A stretch of DNA of 7,107 nucleotides from Spirochaetales bacterium Spiro_01 (lineage in GTDB: Bacteria; Spirochaetota; Spirochaetia; Sphaerochaetales; Sphaerochaetaceae). The stretch is taken from NCBI GenBank assembly GCA_001604265.1, contig LVBC01000063.1:1-7107 (forward strand), given 5' to 3'. Each line of letters begins with the position of its first letter. Position 1 is the first letter of the stretch. A program made the translations under genes and the position numbers. The notes under the pieces were generated by a model. That model searched no databases. It was not told where the DNA came from and worked only from the letters and a program-made list of their open reading frames with translations. Below, piece by piece: positions 1 through 5,941 of the stretch.

Positions 1-177
1 GAGCGAGTGGCGGATGATCCTGAAGTCATCTGTATCGTAGTAGACATTGCAGACAGTACTCTCTCCATGGCTATCGGGAATCATCTCCTTCTGGATGTCG
101 CGCTCAAAGCCCTCCCTCTGCTGATCGGAAAGGAGGTACTTGAGTTCATGTCTCTTGAAGATCGTGATGTCGCCCAT
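1..177 (-). CDS. VTC-domain (polyphosphate polymerase-type) protein, N-terminal part, cut by window edge
   Basis: Only the first 59 codons are present and the frame stays open to base 1. The N-terminus carries the hallmarks of bacterial VTC-domain proteins: FKRHELKYLL at residues 7-16, where family members usually have F-K-R-Y-E-x-K-Y, and a YYDTDDFRIIR stretch at 46-56, resembling the family's YYDTxDxxLIRRSL. The VTC domain belongs to the triphosphate tunnel fold. In yeast Vtc4 it polymerises the gamma-phosphate of ATP into polyphosphate, and bacterial homologues are annotated as polyphosphate polymerase domain proteins. The basic residues K8, R9 and K13 fit a phosphate-lined tunnel. The start at 177 is the first ATG and gives the expected distance to the KRxExKY motif. 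An AGGG sits 6 bases upstream, a weak ribosome site. The gene lies 85 bases beyond the efflux operon and probably has its own promoter. The family call is fairly confident; activity cannot be judged from the fragment. Confidence 0.8.
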   Translation of the reverse strand, partial: MGDITIFKRHELKYLLSDQQREGFERDIQKEMIPDSHGESTVCNVYYDTDDFRIIRHSL

Positions 178-188
178 ATCTATCCCTG

Positions 189-217
189 AATATAAATTCT
201 GTCTGTTCTCTTGTCCA
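189..217 (-). promoter_or_regulatory. Candidate sigma70-type promoter for the VTC-domain gene
   Basis: Reading the minus strand, TGGACA (217-212) is followed by exactly 17 bases and then TATATT (194-189). Each hexamer matches the TTGACA/TATAAT consensus at 5 of 6 positions. The predicted transcription start, near 181-183, is only about 4-6 bases before the ATG at 177. The mRNA would be nearly leaderless and the AGGG at 187-184 would not be transcribed. Either the gene is translated from a very short leader, or the match is chance in an AT-rich gap and the gene is read from further upstream. Confidence 0.35.
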
Positions 218-225
218 TCAAATGC

Positions 226-255
226 GGAGCACTCCAGGGCAGCCTGGAGTACTCC
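226..255 (-). terminator. Strong 3' hairpin after the efflux operon (possible terminator)
   Basis: The RNA of the minus strand can fold bases 255-243 against 238-226, with the loop CUGC. The stem is GGAG, a U-G wobble, then eight Watson-Crick pairs, 13 pairs in all. On the plus strand the wobble becomes a C/A mismatch, so the fold is better in RNA made in the direction of the operon. It begins 8 bases after the stop of the PII-like gene. Only UUU occurs in the following GCAUUUGAUGG, so the U-tract of a classical intrinsic terminator is weak. It could be a 3'-end stabilising hairpin or a DNA operator instead (see the repeat entry). Confidence 0.5.
226..255. repeat. Two direct copies of the dyad GGAGYACTCC, 20 bp apart
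   Basis: GGAGCACTCC at 226-235 and GGAGTACTCC at 246-255 differ at one base. The second is a perfect 10-bp palindrome. Ten bases separate them, so their centres are 20 bp apart, about two helical turns, which is a spacing compatible with two protein dimers on one face of the DNA. The pair sits just upstream of the candidate VTC promoter. The same bases form the 3' hairpin, and the sequence alone cannot separate the two readings. Confidence 0.4.
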
Positions 256-262
256 ATCGATA

Positions 263-550
263 TCATATCTCCTCGCAGGGGGTTATGAAGCAGGCAACGC
301 CATCATCCGGGAAGTCCCTTCTGAGGGAGTTGATGACCATTCTGATCTGGTCGACCTCCTCGTCCCTTACAACGATGGTGTAGTGGACGTTGAACTGTGG
401 CCATACCTCATTGCCCAGCTTTGGGTTCTGATTGCCTTTGCCAAGCACGTTGTCGATCTTGGTATAGAATCTTGCAATGTTCCTGACCTCACAGCGGTGC
501 ATGAAGTCGTTGTCGATTGCAGCGGACATTATGATTTCAAGCTTCTGCAT
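263..550 (-). CDS. PII-like signalling protein of the RND-efflux-linked type
   Basis: A 95-residue protein resembling the divergent PII group ('PII-NG') that I recall being encoded beside CusABC-like and other RND efflux genes. Visible marks are a first strand QKLEIIMSAAID (2-13), RNIARFYTKIDNVLGKG (23-39), a short T-loop region with N-E-V-W-P at 47-51, a strand HYTIVVRDEEVDQI (56-69), a helix to about 79 and a final strand DDGVACFITPCEEI. Classical PII proteins are about 112 residues, with a longer T-loop carrying the uridylylated tyrosine and a TGxxGDGK nucleotide loop; neither is recognisable here. It probably forms a trimer, but ligand and target are unknown. The start at 550 lies inside the pump gene, overlapping it by 14 bases. 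AAGGAGGA 8 bases upstream, also within the pump gene, decides this start over the Met at residue 8, which would remove the first strand. The overlap implies coupled translation and a role tied to the pump. Confidence 0.7.
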   Translation of the reverse strand: MQKLEIIMSAAIDNDFMHRCEVRNIARFYTKIDNVLGKGNQNPKLGNEVWPQFNVHYTIVVRDEEVDQIRMVINSLRRDFPDDGVACFITPCEEI

Positions 551-3500
551 ATTCTCTGTCCTCCTTGAGTGCCTGTTCGAGCTCCTTCTGCTTTCTCCTG
601 ATGGATCTCTTCTCCTTTCCTCTGTTGAAGATGTAGTAGAGGGTAGGCATCATGAAGAGGGTCATCAGAGTCGAGAATGTAAGACCGCCGAGAACGGTCT
701 GACCGATAGGTACACTGAACTCAGCACCTTCACCAGGGAAGAAGCCCATTGGTACAAGTGCAAGAACGGTGGTGAGAGTGGTCATCAGGATAGGGCGGAG
801 TCTTGAGCGGGCTGCCTCGACGCACGCCTCCTCCAGATTGAGACCTCTCTTCTGCATCAGGCCGATGTAGTCGACAAGTACGATACCGTTGTTTACTACG
901 ATACCGACGAGGATCAGACAGCCAACGGCAGTGATGACGTTGAATGGGAGTCCTGTGGCAACGTAGATGCCTACGATACCGATGACTGCAAGCGGCATGG
1001 AGAAGAGGACGATGAACGGCTTGAGGAAGCTCTCGAACTGTGCTGCCATGACTGCGAATACCATCAATATTGCGACCATGATGATCTCGGTGAAGGTCTG
1101 GATTGCTTCCATCATGCTCTCGTAGTCGCCGGAGTAGTCGATGATGACATCATCACGTGGTGGGATGTTCTCGTCGATCAGAGAAGCAATTGCCTTCTGG
1201 GTCTCGGAAAGAGGCATCGAACCAACAGCGGATGCTGTGATCGTTATGACACGGCTCTGGTTCTCTCTGGAGATGGAAAGCGGAGCTCTTGTCTCGACGA
1301 TCGTAGCGAAGGCCGAGAGTGGGACCTGGTTCCCGAAGGAGCTTGTGACCTTGATGTCCTCCAGGTCGAGCTGTGTCTCCTTGTCCTCCTCTGGGAGCGA
1401 GAGTACTACATCGATATCCTCACCCTGCTCTCTGTAGCGGGCAAAGGTGGTGCCACCGATGTTGGCCTTTACTTCGGCATTGGCTGTTGCGATGTTGATG
1501 CCGAGAGAGTACATCTTCTCTCTGTCGTACTTGATTGTAAGCTGAGGAGTACCATCCTTCATGCTGGACTCTACATCCTCTACCAGGTGGGAACCCTTCT
1601 CTTCAAGGAGGGTCTTGATCTGGTCTGCTACCTCTCTTACAGCTGCAAGGTCGGTAGAGGAGACCTTTACCTCGATACCTGAGGAGCCGCCCATCGAGGA
1701 GGTCTGTGAGGAGTCGGAGACTGTGATCTTCGCTTCAGGGAAGTTGTCCTTTATTTTGTTGAGCTTCTCTTCGGCGGTCGTACCGGTATCCCAGCCCTCT
1801 TCACGCTCTGAAGCTGGATGGAACATGTACCACAGAGTACCGGAGTTGCTACCACCGGAGCTCATCATGTATGACGAGGAGCCGATCATTGCTGCATTGG
1901 TCTTTACACCCTTCAGCTCATTAAGCAGGGTCTTGTCGATCCTGTTGATGACCTCTCTTGTGGTCTCTACATCAGTACCTGTTGCAAGCTCGACACTTAC
2001 ACTCATCGAGGTGGACTCCTGATCCGGCATGTATGTGAAGCCGATGAGAGTTGCCATCTTGATGGAGAAGATGAAGAGCAGGGCGATGACGATTATGAAG
2101 AGTGTCTTGTGATGGAGGACCCATCTGACTGCTGCAGCATACCCATTGTCCAGACCTGCAAAGAACTTCTCTGTGATCCTGAAGAATGGCTTCTTGTTCC
2201 TGGTCTTCAGGTTCTTTGTGACCAGGTACTTGCTTGCCAGTACAGGTACCAGAGTGATTGCAACGATCAGGGATGATACGAGTGCAAATACGATGGTAAG
2301 TGCAAGCTGGTTGAAGACCTGTCCGAGCATTCCCAGCTGCTTCTGATACATGACCAGAGGAAGGAATACACAGATTGTGGTCAGTGTGGAGGAGGTGATT
2401 GCCATGCTCATCTCTTCAGAGCCGAGGATTGCAGCAACGGTAGGTCTTGTACCTCTCTCCTGGTAGGAGAAGATGTTCTCCAGTACAACGACTGCGTTAT
2501 CTACAAGCATACCTACACCCAGAGCAAGACCGGAAAGGGTCATCATGTTGAGTGTGAAGCCTGAGTAGTACATCAACAGCAGTGTGATGATGATCGAAAT
2601 TGGGATTGTCAGGCCGATGATGAGGGTCGACTTGATGGCTCTGAGGAAGAAGAGCAGTACCAGGATTGCGAATGCAGCACCTGTTACTGCCGAGGAGGCG
2701 ACGTTGTTGATCGCATTCTCGATATCCTCTGCAGAGTTGTAGACGAGCTGAATGTTGCAGTCGGCAGGAAGTGCCTTCTCGAACTCGTCCATCTTGTTCA
2801 GGATGGAGTTTGCTGTTGTTACAGTGTTCTTTCCGGACTGCTTGGAGATGGAGATTGCGACACACTCCGAACCGAAGGAGTAGGTGTAGGAGCTGGCATC
2901 CTTGTATCCATCGTAGACATTTGCGATCTCTCTGAGCTTGATCTGGTGGATCTGGCCATCGGAACCGGCCTTGTAGCTGATTACGGTGTCCCCGATCTCC
3001 TCGACACTTGTGAAGAGACCATCTGCCTGGATTGAGTATTCGATGTTGTTCTCGGTGATGTTGCCGACAGAGGTGTTGAGGTTCTGTGCTGCGATCATCT
3101 GACCGACGGAGGAGAAGGTGAGGCCATAGGCTTCAAGTCTATCCTTTGGAATCTCGACCTTGATTGCTCTCTCTCTACCACCGACAGTCTGTGTGGATGC
3201 AACGCCATCCAGCTGCTCGATTCTAGGAGCGAGGATGTCGTCTACGATATCCTTGATCTCATCGGCGGATCTGCTTGCAGAGTTGACGGTGAGTACCATG
3301 ATAGGCATCATCGATGGGTCCATCTTCATCAGTATAGGGCTGTCGGAGTCCTCCGGCAGGTAGTCCCTGATCATATCGATTCTGTCCCTGGCTGTATTCG
3401 ATACATCGTCGAGATTGGTTCCGACCTCGAACTCCATGATGACAATCGAGCGGCCTTCACTGGAGGTTGAGGAGAGACTCTTTATACCCGATACGGATGA

Positions 3501-3713
3501 TAGGGAGCTTTCCAGGGTCTTTGTTACCTTGTCTTCGACCTCTTCAGGGCTTGCATTCGGATAGGTCGTGATGACGAGGACATATGGAATGTCCAGGTCT
3601 GGGATGAGCTCGATTGCAAGCTTCTGTGCACTGATGAATCCAAGCAGTACAAGGAGAATGAAGATGATAAGTACGGTAACTGGTTTGCGTACACTTGTTC
3701 TTGAAATTGACAT
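537..3713 (-). CDS. RND multidrug efflux pump, inner-membrane subunit (BesB/AcrB-like)
   Basis: A 1058-residue proton-driven RND transporter of the hydrophobe/amphiphile efflux type, full length for the family. It should work as a trimer in the inner membrane with the adaptor and channel encoded upstream. Segments read in order: TM1 about 11-30; first periplasmic porter half 31-335, with the family motif IPDLDIPYVLV at 37-47; TM2-TM6 about 337-492; TM7 about 536-556; second periplasmic half to about 870; TM8-TM12 about 873-1029; and a charged cytoplasmic tail 1031-1058. TM4 contains GMLVDNAVVVLENI (401-414); D405 matches AcrB D407, but N406 replaces D408. TM10 has VVNNGIVLVD (939-948), with N941 at the place of AcrB K940. 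RLRPILMTTL (971-980), which includes the AcrB R971 region, is kept. Such Asn variants occur in RND proteins outside the AcrB subgroup, so the gene looks intact. The start is set by AGGAG 5 bases before the ATG. It begins 13 bases after the adaptor stop. Substrate cannot be read from sequence. Confidence 0.95.
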   Translation of the reverse strand: MSISRTSVRKPVTVLIIFILLVLLGFISAQKLAIELIPDLDIPYVLVITTYPNASPEEVEDKVTKTLESSLSSVSGIKSLSSTSSEGRSIVIMEFEVGTNLDDVSNTARDRIDMIRDYLPEDSDSPILMKMDPSMMPIMVLTVNSASRSADEIKDIVDDILAPRIEQLDGVASTQTVGGRERAIKVEIPKDRLEAYGLTFSSVGQMIAAQNLNTSVGNITENNIEYSIQADGLFTSVEEIGDTVISYKAGSDGQIHQIKLREIANVYDGYKDASSYTYSFGSECVAISISKQSGKNTVTTANSILNKMDEFEKALPADCNIQLVYNSAEDIENAINNVASSAVTGAAFAILVLLFFLRAIKSTLIIGLTIPISIIITLLLMYYSGFTLNMMTLSGLALGVGMLVDNAVVVLENIFSYQERGTRPTVAAILGSEEMSMAITSSTLTTICVFLPLVMYQKQLGMLGQVFNQLALTIVFALVSSLIVAITLVPVLASKYLVTKNLKTRNKKPFFRITEKFFAGLDNGYAAAVRWVLHHKTLFIIVIALLFIFSIKMATLIGFTYMPDQESTSMSVSVELATGTDVETTREVINRIDKTLLNELKGVKTNAAMIGSSSYMMSSGGSNSGTLWYMFHPASEREEGWDTGTTAEEKLNKIKDNFPEAKITVSDSSQTSSMGGSSGIEVKVSSTDLAAVREVADQIKTLLEEKGSHLVEDVESSMKDGTPQLTIKYDREKMYSLGINIATANAEVKANIGGTTFARYREQGEDIDVVLSLPEEDKETQLDLEDIKVTSSFGNQVPLSAFATIVETRAPLSISRENQSRVITITASAVGSMPLSETQKAIASLIDENIPPRDDVIIDYSGDYESMMEAIQTFTEIIMVAILMVFAVMAAQFESFLKPFIVLFSMPLAVIGIVGIYVATGLPFNVITAVGCLILVGIVVNNGIVLVDYIGLMQKRGLNLEEACVEAARSRLRPILMTTLTTVLALVPMGFFPGEGAEFSVPIGQTVLGGLTFSTLMTLFMMPTLYYIFNRGKEKRSIRRKQKELEQALKEDREYAEA
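559..566 (-). promoter_or_regulatory. Ribosome binding site of the PII-like gene, inside the pump gene
   Basis: AAGGAGGA on the minus strand, 8 bases before the ATG at 550. It is a near-perfect Shine-Dalgarno sequence, the strongest in the window, embedded in the last codons of the RND pump gene. It supports the start at 550 and suggests the small protein is made efficiently from the pump mRNA. Confidence 0.75.
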
Positions 3714-3726
3714 CTTATCTCCTGAA

Positions 3727-4638
3727 TCAGTAGTTGATTACTCTTACGCTGGCACCATCTGTAAGAAGGGTCTGACCCCTTGTGACCAGCTGGTCTCCTG
3801 CCTGAAGGCCAGAGAGGATCTCGGCCTCATTACCCTGTCTGATGCCGATCTCGACATCGACCTTTCTTGCCTTGTCGCCATCCAGGACGAATACGTAAGA
3901 GCCCGAGTTGGTGACCGAAACGGCGCTGTATGGAATTACGATGACATCGCTTTTTTCTGTTGTGATGACGCTCAGACGGGCATACATGCCTGCGATGACT
4001 CTCTCATCCGGATTGTCGAGCTTTGCCTTGATTGACCTTGACCTTGTGGCTGTATCGAGAGTAGGGCTTACGAAGGTGATCGTTGCAGCAAACTCCTCAC
4101 CAGGGAAGGCATCGAAGGTGACGATTGCCTTCTTTCCCTCGTCGACCAGTGTGACGTACTTCTCGATTACCGAGAAGGATATCTCAAGGTCGTCCAGGGT
4201 CTGGACAACTGCAATCGGGGTTCCCTGGCCTACAGTTGCACCGTATGCGACAGGCACGGATGTAACGGTTCCCTCCAATGTGGACTTTACAGGTGAAAGC
4301 CTGTAATTCTGACCGGCCCTGGATGGGTCGATCTCTGCGATGATCTGATCCTTGCTGACCTTGTCACCCTCCTGGACGAGAAGGTTCACAAGCTTTCCGG
4401 CTGCATCGGGAAGAATGGTGACCGAATCCCTGGCCGTCACTGTGCCACCGAACTTGTGGAACTCTGTGATGGAGCCCTTCTCGACAGTGGAGATGCCGAC
4501 TGGGGTCGAGATGACGACCTCCTCCTGAACTACCTCCTGCTTCTCCTTGTTCAGAAGCGTCTGGATCCTGGTGCAGGATGTGAATGTGCTGCAGGCGATG
4601 AGTGCTGCTGCAATGATTACTGCATTTCTTTTCTTCAT
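3727..4638 (-). CDS. RND periplasmic adaptor lipoprotein, hairpin-less (BesA-like)
   Basis: A 303-residue membrane-fusion protein that should link the inner-membrane pump to the outer-membrane channel. The N-terminus is a lipoprotein signal with two possible modified cysteines: C16 in LIAC, or C22 in FTSC. The two lipoyl half-motifs are VTARDSVTILPDAAGKLVNL with EGDKVSKDQIIAEIDP (67-105) and SPVKSTLEGTVTS with GATVGQGTPIAVV (115-145). Only about nine residues join them, so the coiled-coil alpha-hairpin found in AcrA or MexA is absent. A beta-barrel domain (about 150-222, with FPGEEFAATITFVSP and IAGMYARLSV) and a membrane-proximal domain (about 231-303) follow. The short build agrees with BesA of Borrelia, reported to lack the hairpin. 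The start at 4638 is preferred to an in-frame ATG 31 codons upstream, because it has a ribosome site and begins directly with the signal peptide. It follows the channel gene after 13 bases. Confidence 0.93.
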   Translation of the reverse strand: MKKRNAVIIAAALIACSTFTSCTRIQTLLNKEKQEVVQEEVVISTPVGISTVEKGSITEFHKFGGTVTARDSVTILPDAAGKLVNLLVQEGDKVSKDQIIAEIDPSRAGQNYRLSPVKSTLEGTVTSVPVAYGATVGQGTPIAVVQTLDDLEISFSVIEKYVTLVDEGKKAIVTFDAFPGEEFAATITFVSPTLDTATRSRSIKAKLDNPDERVIAGMYARLSVITTEKSDVIVIPYSAVSVTNSGSYVFVLDGDKARKVDVEIGIRQGNEAEILSGLQAGDQLVTRGQTLLTDGASVRVINY

Positions 4639-4645
4639 ATCTATT

Positions 4646-4653
4646 CTTCCTTT
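4646..4653 (-). promoter_or_regulatory. Ribosome binding site of the adaptor gene, overlapping the channel stop codon
   Basis: AAAGGAAG on the minus strand, 7 bases before the ATG at 4638. Its first two bases are the end of the TAA stop of the channel gene. This decides the adaptor start against the longer in-frame reading and places the site where ribosomes finishing the channel gene would stop, favouring coupled translation. Confidence 0.7.
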
Positions 4654-5941
4654 AGCGGATTGTCTGCTGTGTTGCGTATTCGAGATCGATGAGGGCAGTG
4701 AGGTAGTCGTACTCACTGGAAAGCCTTCCAAGTCTTGCCTGGTTGAGGGAGTTCTCTGCGTCCTTCAGGTCGAGATAGTCGCTTGTGCCGTTCTCGTAGG
4801 ACTTCTTCGTCATCTCGTAGCTGCTTTCTGCAAGAGAGACGGTCCTCTCGAAGTTCTCGATCTGCTCCCTGTTGGTCCTGATCTTGTCGATGAGTGTCAG
4901 AACCTCCATTCTTGCACTCTCCTCGGCCATCGCATACTGGATGTCGAGCTGCTTCTTGCTCTCCTTGAGCTTCTTGATGTTCTGCTGGTTGGAGGAGGTA
5001 GGGAACAGACCTGTCAGATCGTATGCAATTGTCAGTGATACAGAACCATTATCAGTATAATTGTTCGTAGTCACCCAGTTGTCTCCATCAATTGCTTGAA
5101 GAGTCGGAACATGAGAGGCATCGAGTTTTATGCTTGGCAGGTAGGTCTGCTGCTGCAGTGCCTTCTTCTGTAGGTCCAGGAGCTTTCCTGCATTGGTGAT
5201 CGCACCGAGGTCGTATCTCATTGCGAGAGATGAGAGGAGTTCCTCTTCGTTCAGGGTTACCATCTTCTGGTCGATCCTGTCAGTGAGGACGATCTCCTCG
5301 TTGATGTCCAGTCCGATCAGGAAGGCAAAGGATCTCTTGTTCTGGGCAAGCGAAAGCTCGGCCTGCTCGATTTCGGGCATTGCATTCTGATATGAGACCT
5401 GGGTCTGGAGGACATACAGCTCCGGTACATAGCCGTTGTCGTAGTCGGTCTGTGCCTGCTCCATCCTCTCCTTCTGCACCTGGAGTGTATCCCTCTTTAT
5501 CTTGAGAGACTCCTCCTGGAGAACGATGGCGTAGTACAGCTTCTCGATGTTGACTCTGAGCTTTGCCCTGGCTTCCTCATATGAAAGGAGACCGTTCTGA
5601 TAGCTCTGCTTTGTAGCCTTGATTCCTGTTGCCATGGCTGGGTTGAAAGTAAAGCTGAAATTAAAGCTGAATATCAGTGAAGGATCTGGCACAGGGCTGT
5701 CAGAATTCAATCTATTGGCCTGTTTGATTATTGCAGCTGCAGTCATGGATGGTAGGAAGGTTCCCCACGCATCTTCGCTCTGTCTCTTGAGAGAGTCCAG
5801 TTCCAGCCTTGCATTCTGCATCTGGAGGCTTGATGACATTGCCAGATCCAGTGCATCCTCTATGCTCAGCTCCCTTGCGGGGAGTGCCGTGAGCACAAGG
5901 ATGAGAAGGAGCAGCAATGCCAGGATCTTGTTTGCTTTCAT
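4652..5941 (-). CDS. TolC-family outer-membrane efflux channel (BesC-like)
   Basis: A 429-residue outer-membrane factor that should form a trimeric channel-tunnel, the exit duct of the tripartite pump. A Sec signal peptide is clear: MKANK, a leucine-rich core and a likely cut after LPA at residue 22. The mature protein shows the two-fold outer-membrane-efflux repeat: LSIEDALDLAMSSSLQMQNA (25-44) opens the first half; TFLPSMTAA (61-69) and TYLPSIKLD (266-274) are equivalent, as are YDNGYVPELYVLQTQVSYQNA (167-187) and YENGTSDYLDLKDAENSLNQA (382-402). Strands that would enter the membrane are FSFNFSFTF (91-99) and SVSLTIAYDL (300-309), and long helices rich in Gln, Lys and Glu fill the rest. The start at 5941 is chosen because it has a ribosome site and begins with the signal peptide; the frame is open 43 codons further upstream, but that part overlaps the regulator and would bury the signal. 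The ATG shares the bases ATGA with the regulator stop. Confidence 0.95.
   Translation of the reverse strand: MKANKILALLLLLILVLTALPARELSIEDALDLAMSSSLQMQNARLELDSLKRQSEDAWGTFLPSMTAAAIIKQANRLNSDSPVPDPSLIFSFNFSFTFNPAMATGIKATKQSYQNGLLSYEEARAKLRVNIEKLYYAIVLQEESLKIKRDTLQVQKERMEQAQTDYDNGYVPELYVLQTQVSYQNAMPEIEQAELSLAQNKRSFAFLIGLDINEEIVLTDRIDQKMVTLNEEELLSSLAMRYDLGAITNAGKLLDLQKKALQQQTYLPSIKLDASHVPTLQAIDGDNWVTTNNYTDNGSVSLTIAYDLTGLFPTSSNQQNIKKLKESKKQLDIQYAMAEESARMEVLTLIDKIRTNREQIENFERTVSLAESSYEMTKKSYENGTSDYLDLKDAENSLNQARLGRLSSEYDYLTALIDLEYATQQTIR

Noticed and set aside
7..189. A plus-strand frame of 60 codons at the left edge.
   Set aside because: The opposite strand encodes the VTC-domain N-terminus with clear family motifs, so the plus-strand frame is its shadow.
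180..266. A 28-codon minus-strand reading frame whose ATG overlaps the stop of the PII-like gene (ATGA), with GAGGAG close upstream.
   Set aside because: The GAGGAG is only 2 bases from the ATG, too near for normal initiation. The frame runs through the hairpin, which better explains the sequence, and the peptide has no recognisable feature.
870..985. ACGATACC occurring three times within about 100 bases, looking like a short repeat.
   Set aside because: It encodes similar Gly-Ile-Val runs of a transmembrane region in the pump; spacing is irregular and codon preference explains it.
2497..2865. A 122-codon minus-strand frame inside the pump gene.
   Set aside because: It is in another frame of the RND gene, whose protein is continuous and conserved through this stretch. 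The Cys/His/Arg-rich translation is typical of an out-of-frame reading.
537..3713. The idea that the pump is non-functional because AcrB D408 and K940 equivalents are Asn.
   Set aside because: The gene is full length with intact membrane segments and motifs, and Asn at these places is seen in other RND branches, so this looks like a subfamily trait rather than decay.
4547..5038. A long plus-strand frame of 163 codons, and other plus-strand frames of 60-155 codons across the window.
   Set aside because: They lie opposite well-recognised genes, mirror their codon pattern, have no good ribosome sites and show no known domains. They are shadows.
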